Of a stretch of 64,000 nt of DNA, positions 18,131 through 26,982 are shown piece by piece (position 1 is the first letter of the stretch; each line of letters opens with the position of its first letter). This DNA is from Nitrospirota bacterium (GTDB lineage Bacteria > Nitrospirota > Thermodesulfovibrionia > Thermodesulfovibrionales > SM23-35). The notes under the pieces were generated by a model. That model saw nothing but the letters and a program-made list of their open reading frames with translations, was not told the DNA's origin and searched no databases. Location of the stretch: NCBI GenBank assembly GCA_013388455.1, contig JACAFF010000008.1, positions 1-64,000 on the forward strand, in the 5' to 3' direction. The translations under genes were made by a program, and so were the position numbers.

Positions 18131-19726
18131 ATGCGTAAAGAAATAACCGATTTCCTCATTATTGGTAGTGGTGTTGCAGGACTAAGGGCTGCTATAGAGC
18201 TTGCACCTTATGGAAAGGTTATTGTTGTAACAAAAGAAAGGCCAGCCGAAAGTAGTACCGAATACGCTCAGGGTGGAATCGCTGTTGCTCTTAGTGATGA
18301 GGATGAGGTTGGAATTCATTTTGATGATACATTGAAAGCAGGAGATGGACTTTGCAGGGAAAATGCTGTAAGGATACTTGTTGAGGAAGGACCGGAAAGA
18401 ATCCTTGAACTCATATCATGGGGGGCAGAATTTGATAAAGAGGGGACAAAACTGGATTTTACAATCGAGGCAGCTCATTCGCGCAAAAGGATACTGCATG
18501 CTCATGGAGATTCGACAGGAAAGGAACTTGAGCGTGTGTTGTTAAATAAGGTTCGTACATTTTCGTCTGTGAAGAAATATCCTTTTGCTTTTACAGAAGA
18601 CCTTATTATTGATGATGGTGAGTGCCTGGGTGCAATAGTTTTTCAGGGAGGCGAACAAGCAGCCTTATTCGCAAAAGCTACAATACTTGCTACTGGAGGA
18701 GCTGGTCAGATTTTTTCACGGACAACCAATCCGGCTGTATCCACAGGTGATGGGATGGCTATTGCTTACAGGGCAGGTGCTATCCTTGAAGATATGGAAT
18801 TCATACAATTTCATCCCACTGTCCTTTTTGCTCCATCAGCACCACAATTTTTATTGAGTGAGGCGATGAGAGGTGAAGGTGCAATTTTAAGGAATATTCA
18901 CAAAGAACCTTTTATGAAAGAATATCACCCTGATGCAGAACTCGCACCGCGAGACATCGTTTCGAGGGCTATCATTTCACAAATGGTAAGGACAAATAGC
19001 AATCATGTATTTCTGGATATGACACATCTTGACAGTATTTTTATTAAGAAGAGATTTCCGAGAATTTATTCAACCTGTCTACAATATGACGTTGATATTA
19101 CAAAAGAACTTATTCCTGTATCTCCTGCTGCACACTACATCATGGGGGGCGTTAAAACAGATATAACAGGTGCTACTAATATAAAAGGTTTATATGCAGC
19201 AGGTGAAGTTGCATGTACAGGTGTGCATGGAGCGAATAGACTTGCCTCAAATAGTCTGCTTGAAGGACTTGTATTTGGGGCAAGAACCGGTAAGACAGCA
19301 GCTTACTATGGTTTGAAGCATAAAGAACAAAATTTGAAAGAAAGGGCATGCAATAATAAGCTTTTAGAAAAATATCAGAAAACTATAATACGGAATATGA
19401 ATTTAGATACAGAAGAGATACGGCATTCTTTAAGAAAGCTTATGTGGAAGAGAGTGGGTATTATTCGATGTAAAAAATCACTTACTGAAGCACAAAAAAA
19501 AATAGAAGGATGGTCATTTATTCTGAAAGAGCATTTTCTTATGCGGCGTGAACTGGAACTCAAAAATATGCTTACAGTAGCACATCTTATTATCAAAGCA
19601 GCTTTGCTTAGAGAAGGAAGCGTTGGAGCACATTACAGGTCAGATTTCCCACAAAGAGGTGAGTTAAGTAGTAAGCATATTATATTGAGAAATAGAGAAA
19701 GTATGCGATATGAATTTATTGACTAG
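18131..19726 (+). CDS. nadB: L-aspartate oxidase
   Basis: NadB oxidises L-aspartate to iminoaspartate, the first step of NAD synthesis, and can use fumarate as electron acceptor in anaerobes. The 531-residue flavoprotein begins with the FAD loop DFLIIGSGVAGLRAAIELA. It carries STEYAQGGIAVAL, the active-site stretch EFIQFHPTVLF, the loop with RGEGAILRN and the late FAD motif GLYAAGEVACTGVHGANRL. The C-terminal helical domain is complete. nadA and nadC are not in the window. Confidence 0.95.
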   Translation: MRKEITDFLIIGSGVAGLRAAIELAPYGKVIVVTKERPAESSTEYAQGGIAVALSDEDEVGIHFDDTLKAGDGLCRENAVRILVEEGPERILELISWGAEFDKEGTKLDFTIEAAHSRKRILHAHGDSTGKELERVLLNKVRTFSSVKKYPFAFTEDLIIDDGECLGAIVFQGGEQAALFAKATILATGGAGQIFSRTTNPAVSTGDGMAIAYRAGAILEDMEFIQFHPTVLFAPSAPQFLLSEAMRGEGAILRNIHKEPFMKEYHPDAELAPRDIVSRAIISQMVRTNSNHVFLDMTHLDSIFIKKRFPRIYSTCLQYDVDITKELIPVSPAAHYIMGGVKTDITGATNIKGLYAAGEVACTGVHGANRLASNSLLEGLVFGARTGKTAAYYGLKHKEQNLKERACNNKLLEKYQKTIIRNMNLDTEEIRHSLRKLMWKRVGIIRCKKSLTEAQKKIEGWSFILKEHFLMRRELELKNMLTVAHLIIKAALLREGSVGAHYRSDFPQRGELSSKHIILRNRESMRYEFID

Positions 19727-19760
19727 AGGCTGTGTAAAAATGTCGTTTTAAAATTTTCTA

Positions 19761-21104
19761 TCATGATGTTTTTATACCATAAGCCTTTATCTTCCTGTGA
19801 AGGTTACTGCGCTCGATGTCAAGGATTTCGGCTGTTTTTGATATGTTCCAGTTGTTTTCCTCAAGCTTTTTTATAATAAAGTCTTTTTCAAAAGAATCTC
19901 TCGCTTCTTTGAGGGTTTTGAAAGAAAAATAGTCTGAACGCACATTATTTCCGATTAATATGTTTTTTGGATTTATGGTATTTGAAGAGGTCATGATTAC
20001 GAGCCTCTCTATAACATTCCTCAATTCTCTGATATTCCCTGGCCAGTTGTAAGATTCAAGATATTGTAATGCATCAGGAGTTATGGTTTTAGGTTTTTGG
20101 CCATATTCTGCAGCAAAATACTCAAGAAAATATTCCACTAATGATAGGATATCCTCTTTCCGCTCCCGTAAAGGAGGGACATTTATAGGAATTACATTCA
20201 ATCTGAAGAAAAGGTCTTCCCTGAAGTTCCCCTTTTTTACTTCTTCTAACAAGTTTTTATTAGTAGCTGCAATAATCCTGACATCTACCTTAATACTTTT
20301 ACTGCCACCAACACGCTGGAATTCTTGAGTTTCTATTACACGAAGCACTTTTGATTGTGTTGCAAGAGACATATCCCCGACTTCATCTAAAAATAATGTT
20401 CCTTCATTAGCTAATTCGAATTTCCCAATTTTTCTTTCAAATGCACCTGTGAAGGAACCTTTTTCATGACCAAACAATTCACTCTCAATGAGTTCCTGAG
20501 GAATTGCGGCACAGTTCATCTCAATAAAAGGTTTATCTTTTCTTTGACTTTTTTCGTGAAGTATATGAGCAACGAGTTCTTTACCGGAACCACTCTCTCC
20601 AAGTATTAATACCCTGCTATTGCTTTTAGCAGCCATATCGATCTGTTCATTAAGATATCTCATCTTTTGAGAATCTCCTATCAATTTCCATTTTTTTAGC
20701 AGATTCTGTTTTAGTGCCCTGTTTTCTATTTCAAGTTTATGTTTTTCAAGAGCTCTATTAGTGGCTAAAAGAATCCTCTCCAGAGAAAGGGGTTTTTCAA
20801 GAAAATCATAAGCACCCATTTGTGTTGCCTTTACTGCAAGTTCTATATTTCCGTGTCCAGAAATCATTATTACTGGAAGGTCAGGTTTGAATTCTTTTAT
20901 CTCTTTGAGCGTCTCGAGGCCATCCATACCAGGTAGCCATACATCTAAAAATATAAGATTTGGATTTTGTTCTTTTAATATTTTTATTGCCTCTTCTCCA
21001 GCACTTGATGTGATGGTTTCATACCCCTCATCCTCAAGCACGCCAGAGAGACTTTCACGAATTCCTTCTTCATCATCAACTATAAGTATTACACCGTCAG
21101 ACAT
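19761..21104 (-). CDS. ntrX: Sigma-54-dependent response regulator, NtrX family
   Basis: The 447-residue protein has a receiver domain (residues 1-120, phospho-acceptor Asp in LIFLDVWLPGMDG), an AAA+ domain (about 140-375) and a C-terminal Fis-type HTH (about 405-445, ISKTAEILDIERSNLHRKI). The ATPase has Walker A GESGSGKE and GSFTGAFE, the GAFTGA-type sigma-54 contact loop in the form often seen in NtrX. It is encoded 23 bp after the kinase gene ntrY, with which it forms a two-component pair. Its targets are unknown, and the nitrogen genes at 37.8-42.4 kb are candidates. Confidence 0.88.
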   Translation of the reverse strand: MSDGVILIVDDEEGIRESLSGVLEDEGYETITSSAGEEAIKILKEQNPNLIFLDVWLPGMDGLETLKEIKEFKPDLPVIMISGHGNIELAVKATQMGAYDFLEKPLSLERILLATNRALEKHKLEIENRALKQNLLKKWKLIGDSQKMRYLNEQIDMAAKSNSRVLILGESGSGKELVAHILHEKSQRKDKPFIEMNCAAIPQELIESELFGHEKGSFTGAFERKIGKFELANEGTLFLDEVGDMSLATQSKVLRVIETQEFQRVGGSKSIKVDVRIIAATNKNLLEEVKKGNFREDLFFRLNVIPINVPPLRERKEDILSLVEYFLEYFAAEYGQKPKTITPDALQYLESYNWPGNIRELRNVIERLVIMTSSNTINPKNILIGNNVRSDYFSFKTLKEARDSFEKDFIIKKLEENNWNISKTAEILDIERSNLHRKIKAYGIKTS

Positions 21105-21127
21105 TTATTACTCCTTCGGGATGAGCG

Positions 21128-23149
21128 TTAAATAGCAACATCCTTGATTGGTATTTCTATTGTAAATACAGTTCCTTTTGGATTATTATCTCTGAAACTG
21201 ATATGCCCTCTATGTTCTGTAATTATCCTGTTTGCTATTGCAAGACCAAGGCCAGTTCCATCCTTTTTAGTAGAAAAATAAGGGAGAAACAATTTTTCTC
21301 TATCCTCATCTCTTATGCCTGGTCCGTTATCAGCAATATTAATGAATGCCTTATTTGCATCAATATCAAAACTTACGTTGATGTCAATTTTCCCATTGGT
21401 TATTATTGCTTGTACTGCATTATCAAAAATATTTATTAGAGCACGTTTAATCTGCTCATAATCTATTTCTAAAAGAGGAAGATTTTCAGGCATTATAACA
21501 TTAATCTGAATATCTTTATAATCTTTGTATAGATCAACCACCTCATCTATTATAGTTGAAATAGAGGCTGGTTTCTTGATTATTTCCGGCATCTTGCCAT
21601 ACCTTGAAAATTCATCAACCAGTCTTTTAAGACTTTCAACTTCTTTAATAATAGTTTTTGCAGATCTCCTGAAGATATGATCAAAATCAGGATCTTGTAT
21701 CTCCCATTTTTTAATCATACGTTCTGTTGAAAGTTTAATTGGAGTTAAAGGGTTTTTTATTTCATGAGCCATCTTTCTTGCTATATCCTGCCAGGTTCTT
21801 GCCTTCTGTGCTTCAATAATATCAGTTATATCATCAAAGACAACCAGAAGGCCGATATATTTCTGTGAATCCCTCAGACTGGTGATAAAGACTGATAAAA
21901 TAATTCTTTTATTATTTATAAGGGCTTTTAATTCTTTTTTTACAGGTTTGAATACTTTGCCCTCTATACTATGGACAAGATTATGAAGTTCTTCAGAATC
22001 AATCCTTAACATAAGTTCTCTATAAGTTTTGTTAACAACATCCTGCTGATTTATGTTTAGTATTGAACATGCGGCTCCATTGATCATTGATATAGTTCCT
22101 GAGGTATCGAGCATAATAACACCAGAATTAATATTATCCAGAATATTTTTTATATAAAGATAAGCTGATTGAAGGGATTCTTTACTGAATTTTAGTTTTC
22201 TAACCATATCGTTAAATGAATTGATAAGAAGTCCAATTTCGTCTGTTTTTTCAATATCCACTTTTATGTCAAGATTACCAGAGGCGACCTGTTCGGTCGC
22301 GAGAGCCAAACTCTGTATGGGGTCTGTAATCCCTCTTGATATCCGGAGGGCTATCCATAAAGCCATAAATACAACTATCATTGTTAGGAAACCCAGAATA
22401 AGCAGGTAATTTATTTTAATAGGCACTTTCCATGATTCGAGTGTAAGATAGTTCTCATAGGCATCTTTGATGTTCTCGACATTGGTTGTAATCTTCACAG
22501 GAATGAGTGATTCGACTATTAACACCCCTGTTTGTTTTCCATCTTTAAATTCAGGGACGACCGCCCTTATAATGTCACCCCTTTTTCCTGAAATTACTTC
22601 AGTTCCTGCTTTTCCTTCAAATGCAGAACGTATTGTTTCCGTCGCATCTGCGGGTATTATGGAAAGATGTTTGACTTTATAATCTGAAAGGGTTGATTCT
22701 CCTTTAGATAATGCTTTTGCATAATCAAGTGTTTTTTGCTTTTCAATTTCATATACTGATTTTGCAATTTCTATTGACCTGTCCAGAGGCTGTCTCAATT
22801 GCGGAACGAACCACCGATCAATATAATTTGTAATGAGGCCGCTCGATATTATAAATAAAAGAGCTGCTGGAATAAGCGTTAGAACCACGAGGATGACCAC
22901 GAATTTAGTCTTGAATTTGTAGCCGAGAATTTTGTGTTTTCTCTCAAAGTAGAGCCTTATCAAACTTTTACCTACAAAAAACATAAGTGTAAATAAGGCT
23001 ATTATTGTTAAATTTATTGGTAAAAGAAGAAAAAGTTTTGTCAGAAATGGTACAGATTCAAGTCGAAGGAAATGGAATTCAACTGCAAAAGATGCTATAA
23101 CGAAAAGGAAAATGATCATGAAAAACACGACAGGATGCAGTTTTTTCAT
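21128..23149 (-). CDS. ntrY: Sensor histidine kinase, NtrY family
   Basis: The 673-residue membrane kinase has two N-terminal helices (about 5-60), another pair near 85-110 and 250-270 framing an extracytoplasmic loop, then HAMP (270-325), PAS (335-440), HisKA and HATPase domains. The phosphorylated histidine lies in ARKMAHEIKNPLTPIKLS. The ATP lid shows NIFDNAVQAI, DNGPGI and GTGLGLAIA. The start overlaps the DUF4390 gene by 4 bp (ATGA), so synthesis is coupled. The signal it senses cannot be read from the sequence. Confidence 0.9.
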   Translation of the reverse strand: MKKLHPVVFFMIIFLFVIASFAVEFHFLRLESVPFLTKLFLLLPINLTIIALFTLMFFVGKSLIRLYFERKHKILGYKFKTKFVVILVVLTLIPAALLFIISSGLITNYIDRWFVPQLRQPLDRSIEIAKSVYEIEKQKTLDYAKALSKGESTLSDYKVKHLSIIPADATETIRSAFEGKAGTEVISGKRGDIIRAVVPEFKDGKQTGVLIVESLIPVKITTNVENIKDAYENYLTLESWKVPIKINYLLILGFLTMIVVFMALWIALRISRGITDPIQSLALATEQVASGNLDIKVDIEKTDEIGLLINSFNDMVRKLKFSKESLQSAYLYIKNILDNINSGVIMLDTSGTISMINGAACSILNINQQDVVNKTYRELMLRIDSEELHNLVHSIEGKVFKPVKKELKALINNKRIILSVFITSLRDSQKYIGLLVVFDDITDIIEAQKARTWQDIARKMAHEIKNPLTPIKLSTERMIKKWEIQDPDFDHIFRRSAKTIIKEVESLKRLVDEFSRYGKMPEIIKKPASISTIIDEVVDLYKDYKDIQINVIMPENLPLLEIDYEQIKRALINIFDNAVQAIITNGKIDINVSFDIDANKAFINIADNGPGIRDEDREKLFLPYFSTKKDGTGLGLAIANRIITEHRGHISFRDNNPKGTVFTIEIPIKDVAI

Positions 23150-23742
23150 CTTTTTATCCCTATGTAAAAGAAAGATGAATTCTTATGGATTTTGAATTCA
23201 TTTTCCGATAAAAAAATCATAAAGTATCCTATAACAGGGGGAAGTTTTCGTATTTTGGATTCCACTGTAACCCTAATATAGTATGTTCCGGGTTCAAGTT
23301 CTGACACAGGTATAAGTCGAATATCATCAATTCTTAACGCCCAATCTGTCATAGACTCAAAAGACTTGAATCTCTTATTTACAAAAATATTTCCAGAGCT
23401 TGAGGTTGCAATATATTCACCTTTTACAGGATCACATTTAAGAGTTCTGAAAATAACTTTGCCAGATATAAATTCATCAGGCCAGTTATGCCATACCCGA
23501 TAGATATCAACATAAATCTTAAAATTTTTTGTTATCCCCTTTTTCAGTTCGTTAATATATTTTTCATCTAGTACCACTGAGGCAGAAGCATGAATTTCAT
23601 CTCCGTGGAAGGATACTTCAGGACCTATAACATCGGCACTTTGTGATTGTGATGGGTTAAAAAAAATGGAAAAGACGATTAGTAATATAACCCCTAACCT
23701 GGTTTGAATTGCATGAATATGGTTTTTAATTGAAGTTATCAT
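23146..23742 (-). CDS. DUF4390 domain protein, ntrY-linked
   Basis: This 198-residue protein has a cleavable or anchoring hydrophobic segment at about 12-33 (LGVILLIVFSIFFNPSQSQS), then a beta-rich extracytoplasmic domain. DUF4390 genes commonly precede ntrY in several phyla, and the 4-bp overlap here supports a joint role, perhaps modulating the kinase's sensor loop. No motif indicates an enzyme. It is the first gene of the DUF4390-ntrY-ntrX operon. Confidence 0.8.
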   Translation of the reverse strand: MITSIKNHIHAIQTRLGVILLIVFSIFFNPSQSQSADVIGPEVSFHGDEIHASASVVLDEKYINELKKGITKNFKIYVDIYRVWHNWPDEFISGKVIFRTLKCDPVKGEYIATSSSGNIFVNKRFKSFESMTDWALRIDDIRLIPVSELEPGTYYIRVTVESKIRKLPPVIGYFMIFLSENEFKIHKNSSFFYIGIKR

Positions 23743-23914
23743 AACTATTCTTGAATTTGAATATTATTATACGTCATGCTATGAAATATGAAAGGCTTGA
23801 CATATACAGTAAAAATTTATTTTCATTATAGCATAGTAAATAGACTCATTAGTCATTAGTCAATAGTAAAAAGAGGTAATATCAAAAGTTTCATGGGAAA
23901 ACCTTACTACAATG

Positions 23915-24000
23915 TCCCCTGCTGGCGGGGGACAGAAGAAGGTTTGTAATCCTGCCAGCGGGGGACAAAAGAAAGGATATGAACCCGCCAGCAGGAGACA
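23915..24000. repeat. Cluster of GC-rich inverted repeats
   Basis: Three related units sit in a 365-bp gap without genes: CCTGCTGGCGGG (23918-23929), CCTGCCAGCGGG (23951-23962) and CCCGCCAGCAGG (23984-23995). The first and third are perfect inverted repeats of each other. Each unit is followed by GGGGAC- or AGAC-type bases and lies about 33 bp from the next. The rest of the gap (23743-23910, 24001-24107) shows only AT-rich sequence and the ribosome binding site of the next gene. Confidence 0.6.
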
Positions 24001-24107
24001 AAAGGGGGAGGCAAGCAAAAAATAAACAATGCATTGATAATTAAGGGTTTTAAGTCTTTTTGAGAAAAAACTTTTGACAATACTTAAAAATAAAAAAGGA
24101 GGAGGAT

Positions 24108-24590
24108 ATGGAATTAAAAGCGGTAAAGATAAATATCCCAAAAGATTGTAATATTATCCTCGGCCAGACACATTTTATAAAGACAGCAGAGGATCTTTAC
24201 GAAATTATTGCGACTTCGGTCCCACAAGCAAGATTTGGTGTAGCATTTACGGAAGCTTCCGGGCCCTGTTTGATAAGAACAGAGGGTAACGATGCAGAGC
24301 TAATTGAGGTATGTATTGAGAATCTCCAGGAAATCGGAGCAGGACACGTCTTTTGTGTAATTTTAAAAAATGCTTTCCCGATTAATGTCCTGAATCAGAT
24401 TAAAAACTGTCAGGAGGTTTGCAGGATTTTCTGTGCAACTGCAAATCCTGTTGAGGTGATTGTAGCAACGTCTCCACAGGGGAATGGAGTGCTTGGTGTT
24501 ATTGATGGTTTTTCACCAAAGGGGATAGAGAGTTCAGACGATAAGAAACATAGAAAAGATTTCTTGAGGAAGATAGGTTATAAGCTCTAA
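24108..24590 (+). CDS. Adenosine-specific kinase family protein (DUF355)
   Basis: The 160-residue protein matches the compact adenosine-specific kinase family of archaea and some bacteria. Characteristic stretches are FGVAFTEASGPCLIR (about residues 44-58), GAGHVFCVIL and ATANPVEVIVA, with GNGVLGVIDGFSPKG in the C-terminal part. The length is usual. The family's role in AMP or adenosine metabolism rests on archaeal structural work, and the function here is inferred. AAAGGAGGAGG precedes the ATG closely. It is probably a single-gene unit. Confidence 0.85.
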   Translation: MELKAVKINIPKDCNIILGQTHFIKTAEDLYEIIATSVPQARFGVAFTEASGPCLIRTEGNDAELIEVCIENLQEIGAGHVFCVILKNAFPINVLNQIKNCQEVCRIFCATANPVEVIVATSPQGNGVLGVIDGFSPKGIESSDDKKHRKDFLRKIGYKL

Positions 24591-24610
24591 ATTAAATGAG
24601 ATAATAACCA

Positions 24611-24629
24611 ATCCTGAAAAAGACAGGAT
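24611..24629. repeat. Small inverted repeat after the adenosine-kinase gene
   Basis: ATCCTG and CAGGAT flank a 7-base loop, the same arms as the hairpin at 18063-18080. No T run follows, so it is a weak terminator candidate at best. Confidence 0.3.
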
Positions 24630-24722
24630 AAAGATAGTTCAATCCACGAATCATTTTATTAATTCAGTGTCATAATATCGTTAAGTAACTATAAATTTAT
24701 CGAAGAATAAAAAGGAGAGACT

Positions 24723-25058
24723 ATGATACCTGAACTTAAATATGACGAAAAAGGGCTAATCCCTGCTATTATACAGGATATTGAAAATGGAGATGTTCTA
24801 ATGCTGGCTTATATGAACAAGAAATCTCTTGAGATGACTGTTGAGACCGGGTATACACATTTCTGGTCACGCTCAAGGCAGAAGTACTGGAAGAAAGGAG
24901 AGACTTCAGGACATGTTCAGGAAGTAAAGGAAATTCTCTATGATTGCGATTCAGATACTCTACTTGTGAAAGTTATCCAGCATGGGTCTGGTGCATGTCA
25001 TACAGGAAACAGGACATGTTTTTATAGAAGTATAGAAAGAGAGGTAAAGGATGGATAA
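24723..25058 (+). CDS. hisI: Phosphoribosyl-AMP cyclohydrolase
   Basis: HisI opens the purine ring of phosphoribosyl-AMP in histidine synthesis and needs zinc and magnesium. The 111-residue enzyme shows [19 protein letters not shown], the metal-binding [10 protein letters not shown] and the zinc cysteines in [13 protein letters not shown]. There is no HisE domain, so it is monofunctional. GGAGAG lies just before the ATG. Its stop codon overlaps the start of a rubredoxin gene by 8 bp. Confidence 0.95.
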   Translation: MIPELKYDEKGLIPAIIQDIENGDVLMLAYMNKKSLEMTVETGYTHFWSRSRQKYWKKGETSGHVQEVKEILYDCDSDTLLVKVIQHGSGACHTGNRTCFYRSIEREVKDG

Positions 25059-25212
25059 ATATAAATGCACTGTCTGCGGATACATCTATGACCCACAGGA
25101 GGGTGATCCTGAAGGCGGGATAAAACCTGGTACACCTTTCGAAAGCCTGCCGGATGAATGGGTCTGTCCTGTATGCGGTGCTTCTAAGAGTGAATTTGAG
25201 AAAGTAGAATAG
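25051..25212 (+). CDS. Rubredoxin
   Basis: This 53-residue electron carrier has the two iron-binding loops [10 protein letters not shown] and [11 protein letters not shown], and the conserved core [20 protein letters not shown] lies between them. It is a standard-size rubredoxin for electron transfer in anaerobes, for example to rubrerythrin or oxygen reductases, neither of which is in the window. ATG at 25051 overlaps the last codons of hisI, and GAGAGG lies about 6 bases upstream, so its translation is coupled to hisI. Confidence 0.95.
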   Translation: MDKYKCTVCGYIYDPQEGDPEGGIKPGTPFESLPDEWVCPVCGASKSEFEKVE

Positions 25213-25217
25213 TGAGC

Positions 25218-25670
25218 TTAAATATATTTGATTACAGCATGCTCATCGCACTCGGGAAATCGTGGGCAACGTAAACAGTCTCCCCATATCTTTTGCGGTA
25301 GTTGCGCTTTATCAATATCAACAAACCCTATCTTCCTGAAGAATTCTGGATGGTATGTTAATGCAAAGACCCTTTTGATTCCAAGAGATTTTGCCTCTTT
25401 CAGACAATGTTTTACCAGATTTTTTCCTATCCCCATTTTCTGGTAATTTTTTGCTACTGCAAGTGATCGAATCTCAGCGAGATCTTCCCACATAATGTGT
25501 AATGCACATACTCCACAAATATAGCCTTTCTCTTCGTATATAACAAAATCTCGAAGTGTTTCATAGAGTTCATTTAGTGACCTGGGAAGCATGATTTCTT
25601 TCCTTGCAAAATCATTAATAAGCTTATGAATATGTTTTAAATCGGAAACTTTAGCTTTTCTTGTCTTCAA
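25218..25670 (-). CDS. Short ArgA-type N-acetyltransferase
   Basis: The 150-residue protein is a single GNAT domain: MKTRKAKVSDLKHIHKLI at the start and the acetyl-CoA loop AEIRSLAVAKNYQKMGIGK (about 66-84). The tail has the cysteine-containing segment CLRCPRFPECDE found in the short N-acetylglutamate synthases of Geobacter-type and related bacteria. It probably makes N-acetylglutamate for arginine synthesis, complementing argC and argJ at 14.4-16.7 kb. It overlaps the end of korC by 20 bp. Confidence 0.75.
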   Translation of the reverse strand: MKTRKAKVSDLKHIHKLINDFARKEIMLPRSLNELYETLRDFVIYEEKGYICGVCALHIMWEDLAEIRSLAVAKNYQKMGIGKNLVKHCLKEAKSLGIKRVFALTYHPEFFRKIGFVDIDKAQLPQKIWGDCLRCPRFPECDEHAVIKYI

Positions 25671-26199
25671 TGTAACGTATTCCCTTAATTAAGGCTTTTT
25701 TATTATCTTCAATAATCTTCTTATTCTTGCCAGACATAGATTTTTCAATCGCTTCTAAGACATATGATTCATCCAATAAACCTGTAACTGCGATGAATGC
25801 ACCGAGAAGCACCATATTTGCAGATTTGGTAGTGTTTATTTTGGAAGAAATCTCTGTAGCAGGGACTCCTAAGATTTTGATATCATTTTTTTCTACAGTA
25901 TTTTTGATCAGCGAAGAGTCGAATATAAAAATGCCTTTCTCTTTAAGTCTTGGAAGAAATTTATACATTGATGCTTCATTCATCACGATGAGGGTATCAG
26001 GATTTAATACAACCGGAGATCCTATTAACTCATCAGATACAATGACCGTACAATTTGCAGTTCCTCCTCTGACCTCAGCACCATAAGAGGGGAACCATGT
26101 AACTTCCTTACCTTCAAGCATACCTGCATGAGCAATAATTTTTCCTAAGAAGAGTATGCCCTGACCACCAGAACCACCTATGATTATTTTATTTTCCAG
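25651..26199 (-). CDS. korC: 2-oxoacid:ferredoxin oxidoreductase gamma subunit
   Basis: The product matches the gamma subunit (POR_gamma) of 2-oxoacid ferredoxin oxidoreductases, with GGSGGQGILFLGK near the N-terminus and WFPSYGAEVRGGTANC at about 35-50. The first in-frame ATG is at 26121 and would delete the GGSGGQG motif. The only way to include it is to start at CTG (26199), which has AGGAGAA 8 bases upstream. A stop codon lies immediately before that CTG. I therefore propose a CTG start and a 182-residue protein. It is encoded 15 bp after korB. Confidence 0.8.
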   Translation of the reverse strand: MENKIIIGGSGGQGILFLGKIIAHAGMLEGKEVTWFPSYGAEVRGGTANCTVIVSDELIGSPVVLNPDTLIVMNEASMYKFLPRLKEKGIFIFDSSLIKNTVEKNDIKILGVPATEISSKINTTKSANMVLLGAFIAVTGLLDESYVLEAIEKSMSGKNKKIIEDNKKALIKGIRYIEDKKS

Positions 26200-26214
26200 T
26201 TAAACTGTTCTCCT

Positions 26215-26982
26215 TTATTTTGATAAAATCTGTTCTCCTGAATGTGCAAATTTATCTTTAAAAGTTCCGAGTGGGAATACTTTTGACATCTCCTTTTGTA
26301 TCCATATCAGTGAATCAACCGGAGAGAGCTTCCAGTCTACAGGGCATGGTGAGAGTATCTCAACCAGACTGAACCCTTTATCTTCTATTTGATATGTGAA
26401 TGATTTTTCTATTGCTTTCTTTGTATTCATAAGATTTTTATATGAATCTACAGAGGTTCTTGTAATGTATGTTGAGCCTTCAATATTTGATAGAAGTTCA
26501 GCAACCCTCAGGGGATATCCATCTATTTTTGGATTTCTACCTGAAGGTGTTGTAGATGTTTTTTGCCCTAAGAGTGTTGTCGGCGCCATCTGTCCTCCTG
26601 TCATGCCGTATGTTGCATTATTTATAAAAAATACAGAAATATTTTCTCCTCTGTTAGCAGCGTGAATGATTTCGGCTGTCCCAATTGCTGCAAGATCACC
26701 GTCACCCTGATAAGAAAAGATTATTCTGTCGGGGAGTATACGCTTAAGACCTGTAGCAGCAGCAGGCGGTCTGCCATGAGCAACTTCGAGTACATCAAAA
26801 TTAAAATAATCATAGGCAAATACAGCACATCCGACAGGAGCAATACCAATTACCCTATCGCGAATGCCAAGTTTATCAATACTCTCAGCAATTAATCTAT
26901 GTATAAGGCTATGTCCACAACCCGGGCAATAGCGGAAAGGTTCTTTTTTAAGACTTTTTGGCCTTTCAAAAACTTTTTTCAT
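26215..26982 (-). CDS. korB: 2-oxoacid:ferredoxin oxidoreductase beta subunit (TPP-binding)
   Basis: The 255-residue protein carries the thiamine diphosphate site of KorB/VorB-type enzymes: YCPGCGHSLIHRLIAE at the start, GIAPVGCAVF, HGRPPAAATG and the Mg-TPP motif GDGDLAAIGTAE to FFINNATYGMTGGQMAPT. With KorC it belongs to an enzyme that converts a 2-oxoacid and CoA to acyl-CoA while reducing ferredoxin, either for 2-oxoglutarate or for branched-chain substrates. The alpha and delta subunits are not in the window. The ATG at 26982 is preferred over the TTG at 26985. It overlaps the end of ppx. Confidence 0.9.
   Translation of the reverse strand: MKKVFERPKSLKKEPFRYCPGCGHSLIHRLIAESIDKLGIRDRVIGIAPVGCAVFAYDYFNFDVLEVAHGRPPAAATGLKRILPDRIIFSYQGDGDLAAIGTAEIIHAANRGENISVFFINNATYGMTGGQMAPTTLLGQKTSTTPSGRNPKIDGYPLRVAELLSNIEGSTYITRTSVDSYKNLMNTKKAIEKSFTYQIEDKGFSLVEILSPCPVDWKLSPVDSLIWIQKEMSKVFPLGTFKDKFAHSGEQILSK

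Noticed and set aside
23915-24000. CRISPR array
   Set aside because: There are only three short units of mixed orientation, with no constant repeat of CRISPR length and no cas genes.
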